Shown here: piece after piece, positions 1 to 8,698 of the stretch
Position numbering within the stretch: position 1 is the stretch's first letter
Layout of the letters: each line of letters opens with the position of its first letter
From: Pacificitalea sp040119125
GTDB lineage: Bacteria > Pseudomonadota > Alphaproteobacteria > Rhodobacterales > Rhodobacteraceae
Direction: 5' to 3'
Length of the DNA: 64,000 nt
Assembly: GCA_040119125.1 (NCBI GenBank)
Contig: JBEDTR010000001.1
Location: 310,001 to 374,000, forward strand
Notes under the pieces: model-generated
Database searches by the model: none
Told to the model about the DNA's origin: nothing
The model's input: the letters and a program-made list of their open reading frames with translations, nothing else
Translations under genes and position numbers: made by a program

Positions 1-854
1 TGCACCGGGTTTTGTTTCTGCGGCATGGTCGAAGATCCGCCGCCACTGCCAAAGCTCACCTCGCCGGAGCGGGCAAGCAGCAGCATGTCTTCGCCCATCT
101 TGCCCAGCGACCCGGCCAGCCCGGCAGCCCAATGCGCCAATTCAAGGATGCGGTCGCGTTGCGCGTGCCAGCTGCCGCCGGGATCGCCCAGCCGCAATCC
201 TCGTGCCAAGCCGGCGCGCACCTCGGCGCCCTCGGGTCCCATCGCGGACAGGGTTCCCGACGCGCCCGCAAGCGATACGACCAACAACCGCGGCTCCAGT
301 TCAGATAGCCGGTCGAGATGCCGGGGCAGGGGCATGCCCCATCCGGCGACGGCGGCGCCAAAGCTCATCGGTGTCGCGACCGCGCCCCATGTCCGCGCCG
401 CCATCGGCAGCGCGCGGTGGGTTTCTGCCAGCTGTCCCAGCCGCTGTGTCGTGCCAACCAGGCGCGCCCGCAAGATCGCCAGAACCTGTCGCAAGCGCAG
501 TGTCAGCGCGGTGTCGACGATATCCTGCGAGGTGGCGCCCCAATGCACATATTGTCGTGCCTCCACCGCGTTGATCGCGGCGCGAAACGCGGCGAGCAGG
601 GCAGGCACCGGGGTGGCGTCGCCCGCCACAGTGTCGGCCATCGCGGCGGGATCCAGCGCGACCTCCAAAGCGTGCCGGTGGATGGTTTCGGCATGCTCGG
701 CAGGGATCATCCCCAGATCGGCCTGCGCCTTGGCCAATGTGCCTTCGACCAACAACATGGCGCGGATGGCGGCGCTGTCGGAAAACAGCTTGCCGATTTC
801 CGCGTCGCCGAAAAGCTTGCCCATCAGAGCACTGTCAAACGGGGTGGCGCTCAT
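1..854 (-). CDS. pcaB: 3-carboxy-cis,cis-muconate cycloisomerase (partial, C-terminus off window)
   Basis: Lyase/cycloisomerase of the beta-ketoadipate pathway that lactonises 3-carboxymuconate, the ring-cleavage product of protocatechuate, in the cytoplasm. About 284 N-terminal residues are visible, out of roughly 350-450 in the family. The fumarase/aspartase superfamily signature GSSTMPQKQNP is readable at the window edge, and HWGATSQDIVDTA matches the second conserved region. The start ATG at 854 overlaps the pcaD stop as ATGA, so the two are translationally coupled. The fumarase-superfamily signature is certain; the pcaB assignment rests on that plus the pcaD neighbour. Confidence 0.9.
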   Translation of the reverse strand, partial: MSATPFDSALMGKLFGDAEIGKLFSDSAAIRAMLLVEGTLAKAQADLGMIPAEHAETIHRHALEVALDPAAMADTVAGDATPVPALLAAFRAAINAVEARQYVHWGATSQDIVDTALTLRLRQVLAILRARLVGTTQRLGQLAETHRALPMAARTWGAVATPMSFGAAVAGWGMPLPRHLDRLSELEPRLLVVSLAGASGTLSAMGPEGAEVRAGLARGLRLGDPGGSWHAQRDRILELAHWAAGLAGSLGKMGEDMLLLARSGEVSFGSGGGSSTMPQKQNPV

Positions 855-1642
855 TTCACATGTCCGATCTCGGTGAGAAAGGTGGTCAGCAACTCGGCAT
901 AGCGGTCGGGCGCTTCGACACAGGGGATATGGCCTGCACCGCGGATCAGCTCAAACCGGGAGCCGCGGATCAACTCGGCGGTTTCGCGCACCAGATCAGG
1001 CGGAGATGAGCCGTCCTCGGTTCCGGCGATAGCCAGCGTCGGCAGGGTCAGCCCGGAGGTCGGCGTATAGAAATCCGTGCCCGCAATCGCGCCGCAGCAC
1101 CCCAGATAGCCCTCGATGGGCTGCCGCAGCAGCATATTGCGCCAGAGTTCGATCTCGGGCCCGTCGCGGAAGGTCTTGGAGAACCAGCGCTCGATGATTG
1201 CATCCGCCATCGCCTCCATCCCATCCGCGCGGATCGCGGCGATGCGGTTTTCCCACATTTCGGGGGTGCCCATCTTGGCTGCGGTGTTCGACAGCACCAG
1301 CGCGCGCACCTGATCCAACCGCTTCACCGCCAGCCCCTGCGCGATCATGCCGCCAATCGACAGCCCGACAAACACGGCGTCGCGCACCTCAAGCCGGTCC
1401 AGAAGGCGTTCCGCATCGGTGACCAGCTGTCCCATCTTGTAGGGGGCGGGGGGGCATGTGCTTAGCCCGTGACCACGTTTGTCATAGCGGATGATGCGCA
1501 GCCCGGCGGGCAGGCGCGCCACGACGCGGTCCCAGATCCGCAAATCGGTGCCGAGCGAGTTCGCGAAAACGATTGGCGCTCCGTCGGGATCACCCTCAAC
1601 ATGATAATGCAGGCCGATATCATCGAATGTGGCAATTTGCAT
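851..1642 (-). CDS. pcaD: 3-oxoadipate enol-lactonase
   Basis: Alpha/beta-hydrolase of 263 aa that hydrolyses 3-oxoadipate enol-lactone to 3-oxoadipate, the step where the protocatechuate and catechol branches meet. Seen: the oxyanion-hole region FANSLGTDLRIWD near residue 26, the nucleophile elbow GLSIGG with Ser about 95, the acid region AGTEDGSSPPD, and a C-terminal GAGHIPCVE supplying the catalytic His. It precedes pcaB with a 4-nt ATGA overlap. In many roseobacters pcaC, pcaH and pcaG lie between pcaD and pcaB; they are not present here. Upstream lies the terminator of the H-NS-like gene, so the operon probably has its own promoter between about 1643 and 1750. Confidence 0.93.
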   Translation of the reverse strand: MQIATFDDIGLHYHVEGDPDGAPIVFANSLGTDLRIWDRVVARLPAGLRIIRYDKRGHGLSTCPPAPYKMGQLVTDAERLLDRLEVRDAVFVGLSIGGMIAQGLAVKRLDQVRALVLSNTAAKMGTPEMWENRIAAIRADGMEAMADAIIERWFSKTFRDGPEIELWRNMLLRQPIEGYLGCCGAIAGTDFYTPTSGLTLPTLAIAGTEDGSSPPDLVRETAELIRGSRFELIRGAGHIPCVEAPDRYAELLTTFLTEIGHVK

Positions 1643-1754
1643 GGATTGGCTCCCCCGGTTGATTTCGGGTCAGACCGCGACCCGCGCCTTGGGATGCCCG
1701 CGCCCGGCGTGGCTGTCAACGTGGCTGTCAAACTGGTTAAGCGGACAGACGTAA

Positions 1755-1785
1755 AAAGGGCGCCGCATCAAGTGCCGCGCCCTTT
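1755..1785 (-). terminator. Rho-independent terminator of the H-NS-like gene
   Basis: A 12-bp stem with one mismatch (1755-1766 against 1774-1785) has a 7-nt loop. Read on the minus strand it is GC-rich and followed by a T run (1753-1757). It lies just downstream of the H-NS-like stop at 1850 and upstream of pcaD, so it insulates the two transcripts. Confidence 0.75.
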
Positions 1786-1849
1786 ATCAGTTTCCGTTCC
1801 GCGTCATTCAGGTGATGAAACCATCGTGAGCCGGGATCGAAAGTGGCGA

Positions 1850-2173
1850 TCAGATCGCGAAATCTTCGAGCGACTTTCCGTCGCGCAGTGCCTCGGACAG
1901 CCAGTTGGGTTTGCGGCCACGGCCAGTCCAGGTCATTTCGGGGTTTTCGGGATGGCGATATTTCGGGGGCGATTTGGGCTTGTTCGCCTTCGCCGATTCA
2001 CCTGAGGCCGAAAGATCGGAAAGCGAAAAGCCATGTTCCCTCGCGGCGGCTTCGGCCGCGGCCAGCGCCTTGCGACGGTGGTCTTTGTCGAGCCTTTGGA
2101 TCGCCTTGTCGCAATCGGCTTTGATTTGTTCGAGGTCTTTGCGGCTGTAGCCGTCAAGGTCCACTAGTGCCAT
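1850..2173 (-). CDS. H-NS family nucleoid protein (HvrA-like)
   Basis: A 107-aa DNA-binding protein of the H-NS histone family. The N-terminal half (about 1-60) is a charged helical oligomerisation region (DLEQIKADCDKAIQRL and following). The C-terminus holds the AT-hook-like H-NS DNA-binding core, YRHPENPEMTWTGRGRKPNW, around residues 71-91. Family members act as global repressors or activators; in Rhodobacter the relative HvrA controls photosynthesis and nitrogen genes. A good ribosome binding site (GGAGATGA) precedes the ATG. It is monocistronic: the gene has a terminator just downstream and faces the ecm terminator upstream. The target set cannot be inferred from sequence. Confidence 0.9.
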   Translation of the reverse strand: MALVDLDGYSRKDLEQIKADCDKAIQRLDKDHRRKALAAAEAAAREHGFSLSDLSASGESAKANKPKSPPKYRHPENPEMTWTGRGRKPNWLSEALRDGKSLEDFAI

Positions 2174-2349
2174 GAGTCATCTCCGATTCATGTTGGTATT
2201 CGAGTGAGTGGGGTCAAATTGTAAATAGTCAGCTTCAATGGTTTGTTGTTATGGCGGAACGTTAATAAAAGATAAAGAAGTTAATATAAAGCTATGCTGT
2301 CAGCACATAATAGCAAAACAGGTTCCACAGTTGGGAGGGATAGGCGTGG

Positions 2350-2365
2350 TTTGCAAAAATGCAAA
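2350..2365. promoter_or_regulatory. 16-bp palindrome TTTGCA-N4-TGCAAA
   Basis: A perfect inverted repeat, TTTGCA, AAAA, TGCAAA, lies between ecm and the H-NS-like gene. It is adjacent to and partly within the T tract of the ecm terminator. The half-site resembles the TTTGCAAA elements reported for short-chain acyl-CoA regulators of the ScfR/RamB type, but only one full copy is present, so this is a weak operator candidate. Confidence 0.3.
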
Positions 2366-2400
2366 AGCCCGGACTTTCGCAGTGGAAAGATCCGGCCTTT
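2364..2400 (-). terminator. Terminator of ecm
   Basis: On the minus strand an AAGGCCGGA arm pairs with TCCGGGCTT (one mismatch). The pairing extends inward through CTTTC/GAAAG, and a TTTT follows. It is located 30-70 nt past the ecm stop at 2431. Confidence 0.7.
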
Positions 2401-2430
2401 GTTCTCGTTAAAGATGTGGAATGGATTAAT

Positions 2431-4437
2431 TCATTCGGCGGCGAGTGACGCAGGTTCCGATAGGGCAACAATATCCATCATAATGCGGTTCAATTCGAAA
2501 TCCTTTGGCGTATAGACCCGCGCCACGCCCATCTCCAGCAGCGCCGCTGCGTCGTCATCAGGGATAATGCCGCCGACAATCAGCGGGACATTGCCCATAT
2601 CCGCCTGCGCCATACGGTGCATCAGCTCACGGATCAGCGGCAGGTGGGAACCCGACAGGATCGACACGCCGATCACATGTGGCTGTTCGTGCTGCGCGGC
2701 GCGGACGATAGCCTCCGGGGTCAGGCGGATGCCTTCATAGGCAATCTCCATTCCACAATCGCGGGCGCGGAATGCGATCTGTTCGGCGCCATTAGAATGA
2801 CCGTCAAGGCCGGGCTTTCCCATCAGGAACTTCAATCTTCGACCCAACCGGTCCGAGGTCGCGTCAACCGCGCCGCGGATCTCGTCGAGGCCTTCGACAC
2901 GGTTCGACGGCGCATGGGACACGCCGGTCGGGCCGCGATATTCACCATGGACCGCGCGCATCACGCCGGCCCATTCGCCCGTGGTCACCCCGGCCCGCGC
3001 AGCGGCCACGGAAGCAGGCATGATATTGTCACCCCGCTTCGCAGCCTCGCGCAGGTCGCGTAGCGCCGCGGCGACCGCATCCGCGTCGCGGGACGCGCGC
3101 CACGCGTTCAGCCGCGCGATCTGCTCGGCCTCCACGTCGGGATCGACGGTCATGATGCCGCCATCAGCATCCATCAACGGGGAGGGCTCTGCGTGCTGAT
3201 AGCGATTGACGCCGACCACCACAGTGTCGCCGCGCTCAATCGCGCCGATGCGGTCGGCATTGGCCTCAACCAGTCGGGATTTCATGTAGCCAATGGCGTC
3301 GATTGCCCCGCCCATCCCGTCAAGGTTCCGCAATTCCGCGCGTGCGCCCTCTTTCAAAGCCGCGACCCGCGCCTCCACCGCCGGGTTGCCGTCGAACAGG
3401 TCGTCATATTCCAGCAGGTCGGTTTCAAAGGCCATGATCTGCTGCATGCGGAGCGACCATTGCTGATCCCATGGGCGCGGCAATCCCAGCGCCTCATTCC
3501 AGGCGGGCAATTGCACGGCGCGGGCGCGGGCGTTCTTCGACAGCGTGACCGCCAGCATTTCGATCAGAATGCGGTAGACGTTATTTTCCGGTTGCTGCTC
3601 GGTCAGGCCCAGAGAATTCACCTGCACGCCGTAGCGGAAACGCCGGTATTTCGGATCTTCCACCCCGTAGCGGTCGCGGCAGATCTCGTCCCATAAATCG
3701 ACAAAAGCCCGCATTTTGCACATCTCGGTGACGAAACGGATGCCCGCATTTACGAAAAACGAGATCCGCCCGACCAATCGCGGGAAATCCTCCGGTGGCA
3801 CCTTGCCGCGCAAATCGTCCAGCACCGCCTGCGCGGTCGCCAGCGCGAATGCCAGTTCCTGCTCGGGTGTCGCGCCTGCTTCCTGAAGATGGTAGGAGCA
3901 GACATTCATCGGGTTCCATTTGGGCACGTTGTCGTAACAATAGGCCGCCACGTCGGTGATGAGTTTCAAGGACGCTTTCGGGGGGCAGATATAGGTGCCG
4001 CGGCTCAGATATTCCTTGATGATATCGTTTTGCACCGTGCCCTGCAGGCTTGCGATATCGGCGCCCTGTTCTTCTGCGACTGCGATATAGAGCGACAACA
4101 GCCACGGCGCGGTCGCGTTGATCGTCATCGACGTATTCATCCGGTCGAGGGGGATTTCGTCGAAAAGCGCGCGCATGTCGCCCAGATGGCAGACGGGCAC
4201 GCCGACCTTGCCCACCTCACCGCCCGCGAGGACATGATCGCTGTCATAGCCGGTCTGGGTGGGCAGGTCGAAAGCCACGGATAACCCGGTCTGACCCTTT
4301 GCCAGATTGGCGCGATACAGCCCATTGGACGCCTGCGCGGTGGAGTGTCCCGCATAGGTGCGAAACAGCCATGGCCGATCACGTTCCGCAGGAGGGAGAC
4401 GGGCGGCGCGAGAGGGCGAAGGCTGGGCGTCGGTCAT
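2431..4437 (-). CDS. ecm: Ethylmalonyl-CoA mutase (coenzyme B12-dependent)
   Basis: A single-chain acyl-CoA mutase of 668 aa that converts (2R)-ethylmalonyl-CoA to methylsuccinyl-CoA in the ethylmalonyl-CoA pathway of acetyl-CoA assimilation. The N-terminal TIM barrel carries the substrate-binding stretch FDLPTQTGYDSD. The C-terminal B12-binding domain carries DGHSNG (DxHxxG type) near residue 545, followed by GVSILSGSH and VGGIIPDDD. The start at 4437 is preferred because the homology begins there (RPWLFRTYAGHS); an upstream in-frame extension of 48 codons looks untranslated. The nearby ccr gene supports ethylmalonyl- rather than methylmalonyl-CoA specificity. In Rhodobacter ccr and ecm are also neighbours. 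It is monocistronic with its own terminator. Confidence 0.94.
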   Translation of the reverse strand: MTDAQPSPSRAARLPPAERDRPWLFRTYAGHSTAQASNGLYRANLAKGQTGLSVAFDLPTQTGYDSDHVLAGGEVGKVGVPVCHLGDMRALFDEIPLDRMNTSMTINATAPWLLSLYIAVAEEQGADIASLQGTVQNDIIKEYLSRGTYICPPKASLKLITDVAAYCYDNVPKWNPMNVCSYHLQEAGATPEQELAFALATAQAVLDDLRGKVPPEDFPRLVGRISFFVNAGIRFVTEMCKMRAFVDLWDEICRDRYGVEDPKYRRFRYGVQVNSLGLTEQQPENNVYRILIEMLAVTLSKNARARAVQLPAWNEALGLPRPWDQQWSLRMQQIMAFETDLLEYDDLFDGNPAVEARVAALKEGARAELRNLDGMGGAIDAIGYMKSRLVEANADRIGAIERGDTVVVGVNRYQHAEPSPLMDADGGIMTVDPDVEAEQIARLNAWRASRDADAVAAALRDLREAAKRGDNIMPASVAAARAGVTTGEWAGVMRAVHGEYRGPTGVSHAPSNRVEGLDEIRGAVDATSDRLGRRLKFLMGKPGLDGHSNGAEQIAFRARDCGMEIAYEGIRLTPEAIVRAAQHEQPHVIGVSILSGSHLPLIRELMHRMAQADMGNVPLIVGGIIPDDDAAALLEMGVARVYTPKDFELNRIMMDIVALSEPASLAAE

Positions 4438-4579
4438 GTCAGGGACTCCGGCGTAATGTCGTGTGGGTAAGAAAATTCCGTTTGACGATACATATGAGTA
4501 ATTAAAATATAATGTCAATTCGCTGCGCTGCGGCACCTGCGGATTTACGCCCGAAGTCGAACCTGCCACCTTGGCCCGC
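4438..4579. promoter_or_regulatory. Divergent promoter region of ecm and the acyltransferase
   Basis: This AT-rich segment sits between divergent genes. On the plus strand a consensus TATAAT lies at 4508-4513 with TTGACG at 4482-4487. The 20-bp spacer is longer than ideal, so the true boxes may be shifted. Nothing else is recognisable. Confidence 0.35.
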
Positions 4580-5971
4580 ATGTTTCAGACCGTTGAACTT
4601 CCACTGTGGCTGCTTGTGCTGATCCTCGGCTTTGCCGTTGTGACCTTCGCCTCGCATTTTCTGTTCCCCAGTGTGCGCTGGTTCTTTCGTCGACGGCTGG
4701 AGCGCGCGGTGGAGCGGCTCAACCAGCGGCTGGCCCGGCCCATTCGCCCGTTCAAACTTGCGCGGCGCCACGACATGATCCAGCGGCTCAGCTATGATAC
4801 GCAGGTGATTGCCGCGGTCGCTGACCACGCGGCCCAGAACGGTGTGCCCGACAGCGTCGCCTTTGAGAGGGCGCAGCGCTATGCGCGCGAAATCGTTCCG
4901 TCCTTTTCCGCGGCGGCCTATTTCGGAGTGGCGATCCGCGTGGCGCGCCTGCTGTCGACGAAGCTTTACCACCTGCGCATCGACGAGGCGGAGCGCGACC
5001 GGATTCAGGCGATTGATGCCGAGGCAACGGTGGTCTTCGTCATGAACCACCGCTCCAACATGGATTATGTGCTGGTGACCTATCTTGTCGCAGGCGATTC
5101 CGCGCTGTCCTATGCCGTGGGCGAATGGGCGCGGGTCTGGCCGTTGCGCACGCTGATCCGCGCGATGGGGGCGTATTTCATTCGACGCAAATCCCGCGAC
5201 GACCTCTATCGCCGGGTGTTGGCGCGCTATGTGCAACTGGCCACTGCCAATGGCGTGACGCAGGCGATCTTCCCCGAAGGGGGGCTGTCGCTGGACGGGC
5301 GCATGGCCGCGCCGAAGCTGGGGCTGATCCATTACATCACCGACGGGGCCGATCTGGCCGCGCGGGACATCGTGTTTGTTCCGGTGGCGGTGAATTACGA
5401 CCGTGTGCTGGAAGACCGCATTCTGCTGGAGGCCGGCGCGCGCGGGGAGCGACGTTTCAACGCCAAGATCGGCGAGGCGCTCGCCGTTCTGGGGCGCCTG
5501 CTGCGCCGGGCGATGCGCGGGCAGGACCATCGATTTGGCATGGCGGGTGTAGGCTTCGGCGCGCCCTTGTCCCTGCGAGACGTGGGTCCGGATGCCAAGA
5601 CGCTGGGACGAGAGGTCATGACCCGTATCGCCGCGGCCATGCCGGTGCTGCCCGTGCCGCTTGTGGCCGAGGCGCTGTTGGACGGCCCCATGTCGCGAAC
5701 CGCTTTGATCCGGCAGGTCACGGATCGGGCCGAGGCATTGCGGCAGGGCGGGGCCGCTGTGCGTGTGCCTCAGGGACGAACCCCGAAAGCCGTCGACGCC
5801 GCACTTCAGCTGTTGCTGCGTCGCGGCATCGTCGGGCAATCCCCGGAGGGGGTCCTGACGGCCAACCCCACGGAGACTGCCATTCTGACCTATTATGCTA
5901 ATTCCATAAGAGACACAGAGCAGGCCTTAGGCCTCGCTCATCCTGCGTCGGCAACATTCACTGAGACATAA
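4580..5971 (+). CDS. PlsB-like 1-acyl/glycerol-3-phosphate acyltransferase
   Basis: A membrane acyltransferase of about 463 aa. It has an N-terminal hydrophobic anchor (LWLLVLILGFAVVTFASHFLF, residues about 8-28) followed by a PlsB/PlsC-type catalytic domain. The acyltransferase motifs are NHRSNMD near residue 155 (HX4D) and FPEGGLS near 231. The domain arrangement resembles shortened GPAT-like proteins found throughout Rhodobacterales. The start is uncertain: ATG at 4580 or TTG at 4571, neither with a strong ribosome binding site; homology favours the ATG. It is followed at 112 nt by ccr, and the inverted repeat between them leaves co-transcription open. It probably acts in phospholipid synthesis; substrate position is inferred. 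Confidence 0.82.
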   Translation: MFQTVELPLWLLVLILGFAVVTFASHFLFPSVRWFFRRRLERAVERLNQRLARPIRPFKLARRHDMIQRLSYDTQVIAAVADHAAQNGVPDSVAFERAQRYAREIVPSFSAAAYFGVAIRVARLLSTKLYHLRIDEAERDRIQAIDAEATVVFVMNHRSNMDYVLVTYLVAGDSALSYAVGEWARVWPLRTLIRAMGAYFIRRKSRDDLYRRVLARYVQLATANGVTQAIFPEGGLSLDGRMAAPKLGLIHYITDGADLAARDIVFVPVAVNYDRVLEDRILLEAGARGERRFNAKIGEALAVLGRLLRRAMRGQDHRFGMAGVGFGAPLSLRDVGPDAKTLGREVMTRIAAAMPVLPVPLVAEALLDGPMSRTALIRQVTDRAEALRQGGAAVRVPQGRTPKAVDAALQLLLRRGIVGQSPEGVLTANPTETAILTYYANSIRDTEQALGLAHPASATFTET

Positions 5972-5973
5972 AA

Positions 5974-6002
5974 TTACAAAATATAGCGTGTCTATATTGT
6001 AA
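5974..6002. promoter_or_regulatory. AT-rich inverted repeat upstream of ccr
   Basis: TTACAAAATATAG (5974-5986) faces CTATATTGTAA (5992-6002) across 5 nt, which is an imperfect palindrome with two bases missing on one side. It lies 82 nt upstream of the ccr ATG in otherwise GC-rich DNA. It could be an operator for the ccr promoter or a weak AT-rich terminator; there is no GC stem, which argues for a protein site. Confidence 0.4.
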
Positions 6003-6083
6003 AGTTGCGCTAAGGATTCTATCTCTCCTGAGGGGCCGCGGCTGATTCTGCGTCGCGGCATGCTTTGACATGAGGAGGGTCAG

Positions 6084-7373
<1,290 letters not shown>

Positions 7374-7733
7374 GGCGTTCTGCGGGATCGTAGCCATTCT
7401 GTGCCGCCTGCGGGCATTAAGCAAACCACGACCGGATCCGACGGGGTCCGGTCAACCTGTATTCCGGGGTGCAGGATCGGCCTAAAGCTGCCCTAGCGGA
7501 AGGGGGTTTTGCTTAAACTTTCTCCCCTCTGCGCGCATATCTTCCAGACCTTTGAACTTGCACGGAAAAGTTGTATTTTTCGTCTTTTCATAAATGCAAA
7601 CATCAATAAAATCAGTGATTTCTCTTGACGCACCTCCCTTCTTTTGGCGAGGCTGAACCAGCGATTATGCGACTTTGCGACCCGTATGCTAGACCTGCGG
7701 GCACCGACGGGACATCGGCAGAAGGAACGCATA
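7374..7733. other. Intergenic region ccr to quorum-sensing locus
   Basis: This 360-nt stretch has no convincing gene. It contains a GC hairpin (7430-7453) after ccr. A markedly AT-rich island follows at about 7555-7630 in front of the lux operon and probably holds the promoter. A TTGACG occurs at 7627 and TATGCT near 7686, but no well-spaced pair is evident. Confidence 0.5.
7430..7453 (+). terminator. Hairpin downstream of ccr
   Basis: GACCGGA pairs perfectly with TCCGGTC around a 10-nt loop, 57 nt after the ccr stop. No T run follows, so it is either a weak terminator or a 3'-end stabilising hairpin. Confidence 0.4.
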
Positions 7734-7949
7734 ATGGCAGACAGTTGGATGATTGACGTGTTGGCTGATTTAAGCAGCTTCGCGGAACGTAACGGGTATG
7801 TCGTCCTCGCGGATCAGTTGGCTGACACCATGCTGATCGCGGCAGTCGAACTCGCTTCGCCGTCGGAGAGCCGCACGTCCGGGGGGCGTTCAGATGCACG
7901 CGGACTTGCAGACCACGCTACGGCAGACACAGAGCGCGATAACGTTTAG
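7734..7949 (+). CDS. Small conserved-looking protein upstream of and overlapping luxR
   Basis: A 71-aa protein starting MADSWMIDVLADL after an AGAAGGAAC ribosome binding site. The N-terminal two thirds form an amphipathic helical segment (DLSSFAERNGYVVLADQLADTMLIAAVEL); the C-terminus is polar and low in complexity. Its last 56 nt overlap luxR in another frame, so luxR translation is probably coupled to it. I recall small ORFs of this kind beside luxR in other Rhodobacteraceae, but cannot verify that here. No enzymatic motif is visible. It could be a regulator or partner of the LuxR protein, or a leader cistron that sets luxR expression. Confidence 0.6.
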   Translation: MADSWMIDVLADLSSFAERNGYVVLADQLADTMLIAAVELASPSESRTSGGRSDARGLADHATADTERDNV

Positions 7950-8604
7950 CGAGTTGCAGGCGGCGATTGCCGCGACCCGTGATGCCTTGGGCGTCGATCA
8001 TGCGGTCTATCATTGGGTCAATAGTCTGGGCGAACGCTACGGCGTCGGCACCTATAGCGACACTTGGGTGGACCGTTACCTCGACCGCAATTACCTCAGC
8101 CTCGATCCGGTGATTTTCGGCTGTGTGCAAAGCTTCACTCCCGTGAACTGGAAAGCAGTGGATTGGTCCTCGCGGCAGGCCCGTGATTTCATGAAGGACG
8201 CCATCGCGCATGGGGTCGGCAATCAGGGCTATTCGATCCCAATGCGTGGCCCGGCGGGACAATTCGCCCTTTTTACCGTATCCGACAGCTGCGACGACGC
8301 CGTCTGGGCCGAGTTCATCGAGGACCATCGGCATCCGCTGATCATCATCTCCCATGAGTTCAACAAAAAAGCGCTGGAGTTCGAACCCGAAGCCGCCCAG
8401 CCGACGCCGAGCCTCTCCCCGCGGGAAGTCGCCGCCATCACCTGCATTGCCAAGGGGATGAACCGGGCTCAGGCTGCCGTATCTCTCCAAATTTCCGAGC
8501 ATACGCTGCGGGTCTACATCGAATCCGCCCGCAATAAGCTCGGCGCGCTCAACACCACCCATGCCGTGGCCCGCGCGCTGAGCCATGGGTTGATCGTCGT
8601 CTGA
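7894..8604 (+). CDS. LuxR-family acyl-homoserine-lactone-responsive regulator
   Basis: A 236-aa transcription factor. The autoinducer-binding domain covers about 20-160. Residues known to contact the AHL head group in TraR-type receptors are present at the matching positions: W58, Y62, D71 and W86. A GerE/LuxR helix-turn-helix spans about 173-225 (LSPREVAAITCIAKG then SEHTLRVYIESARNKL). The complete binding pocket suggests a real AHL receptor and not a degenerate solo. The ATG lies inside the upstream small ORF, after GGGGGGCG. It sits 94 nt upstream of luxI, the usual arrangement for a cognate receptor-synthase pair, probably autoregulated. Confidence 0.93.
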   Translation: MHADLQTTLRQTQSAITFSELQAAIAATRDALGVDHAVYHWVNSLGERYGVGTYSDTWVDRYLDRNYLSLDPVIFGCVQSFTPVNWKAVDWSSRQARDFMKDAIAHGVGNQGYSIPMRGPAGQFALFTVSDSCDDAVWAEFIEDHRHPLIIISHEFNKKALEFEPEAAQPTPSLSPREVAAITCIAKGMNRAQAAVSLQISEHTLRVYIESARNKLGALNTTHAVARALSHGLIVV

Positions 8605-8665
8605 GAGTTAACCGTTGATGACCCGCCCGCACGGGCTGGTCGCACGGATTTAAGTCCCGCCCCGC

Positions 8666-8693
8666 ATCCTTTCCGAAATTCCCCGGAAAGGAT
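8666..8693 (+). promoter_or_regulatory. Hairpin masking the luxI ribosome binding site
   Basis: A perfect 10-bp inverted repeat, ATCCTTTCCG (8666-8675) and CGGAAAGGAT (8684-8693), has an 8-nt loop and ends 5 nt before the luxI ATG at 8699. The right arm contains GGAAAGGA, the only Shine-Dalgarno-like sequence for luxI. As RNA it would sequester that site; as DNA it could be a dyad bound by the LuxR protein. Confidence 0.6.
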
Positions 8694-8698
8694 CGCCC

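Noticed and set aside
8620..8641. Terminator between luxR and luxI
   Set aside because: The GCCCG-CAC-GGGC stem is short with bulges and no T run follows; read-through into luxI is more likely.
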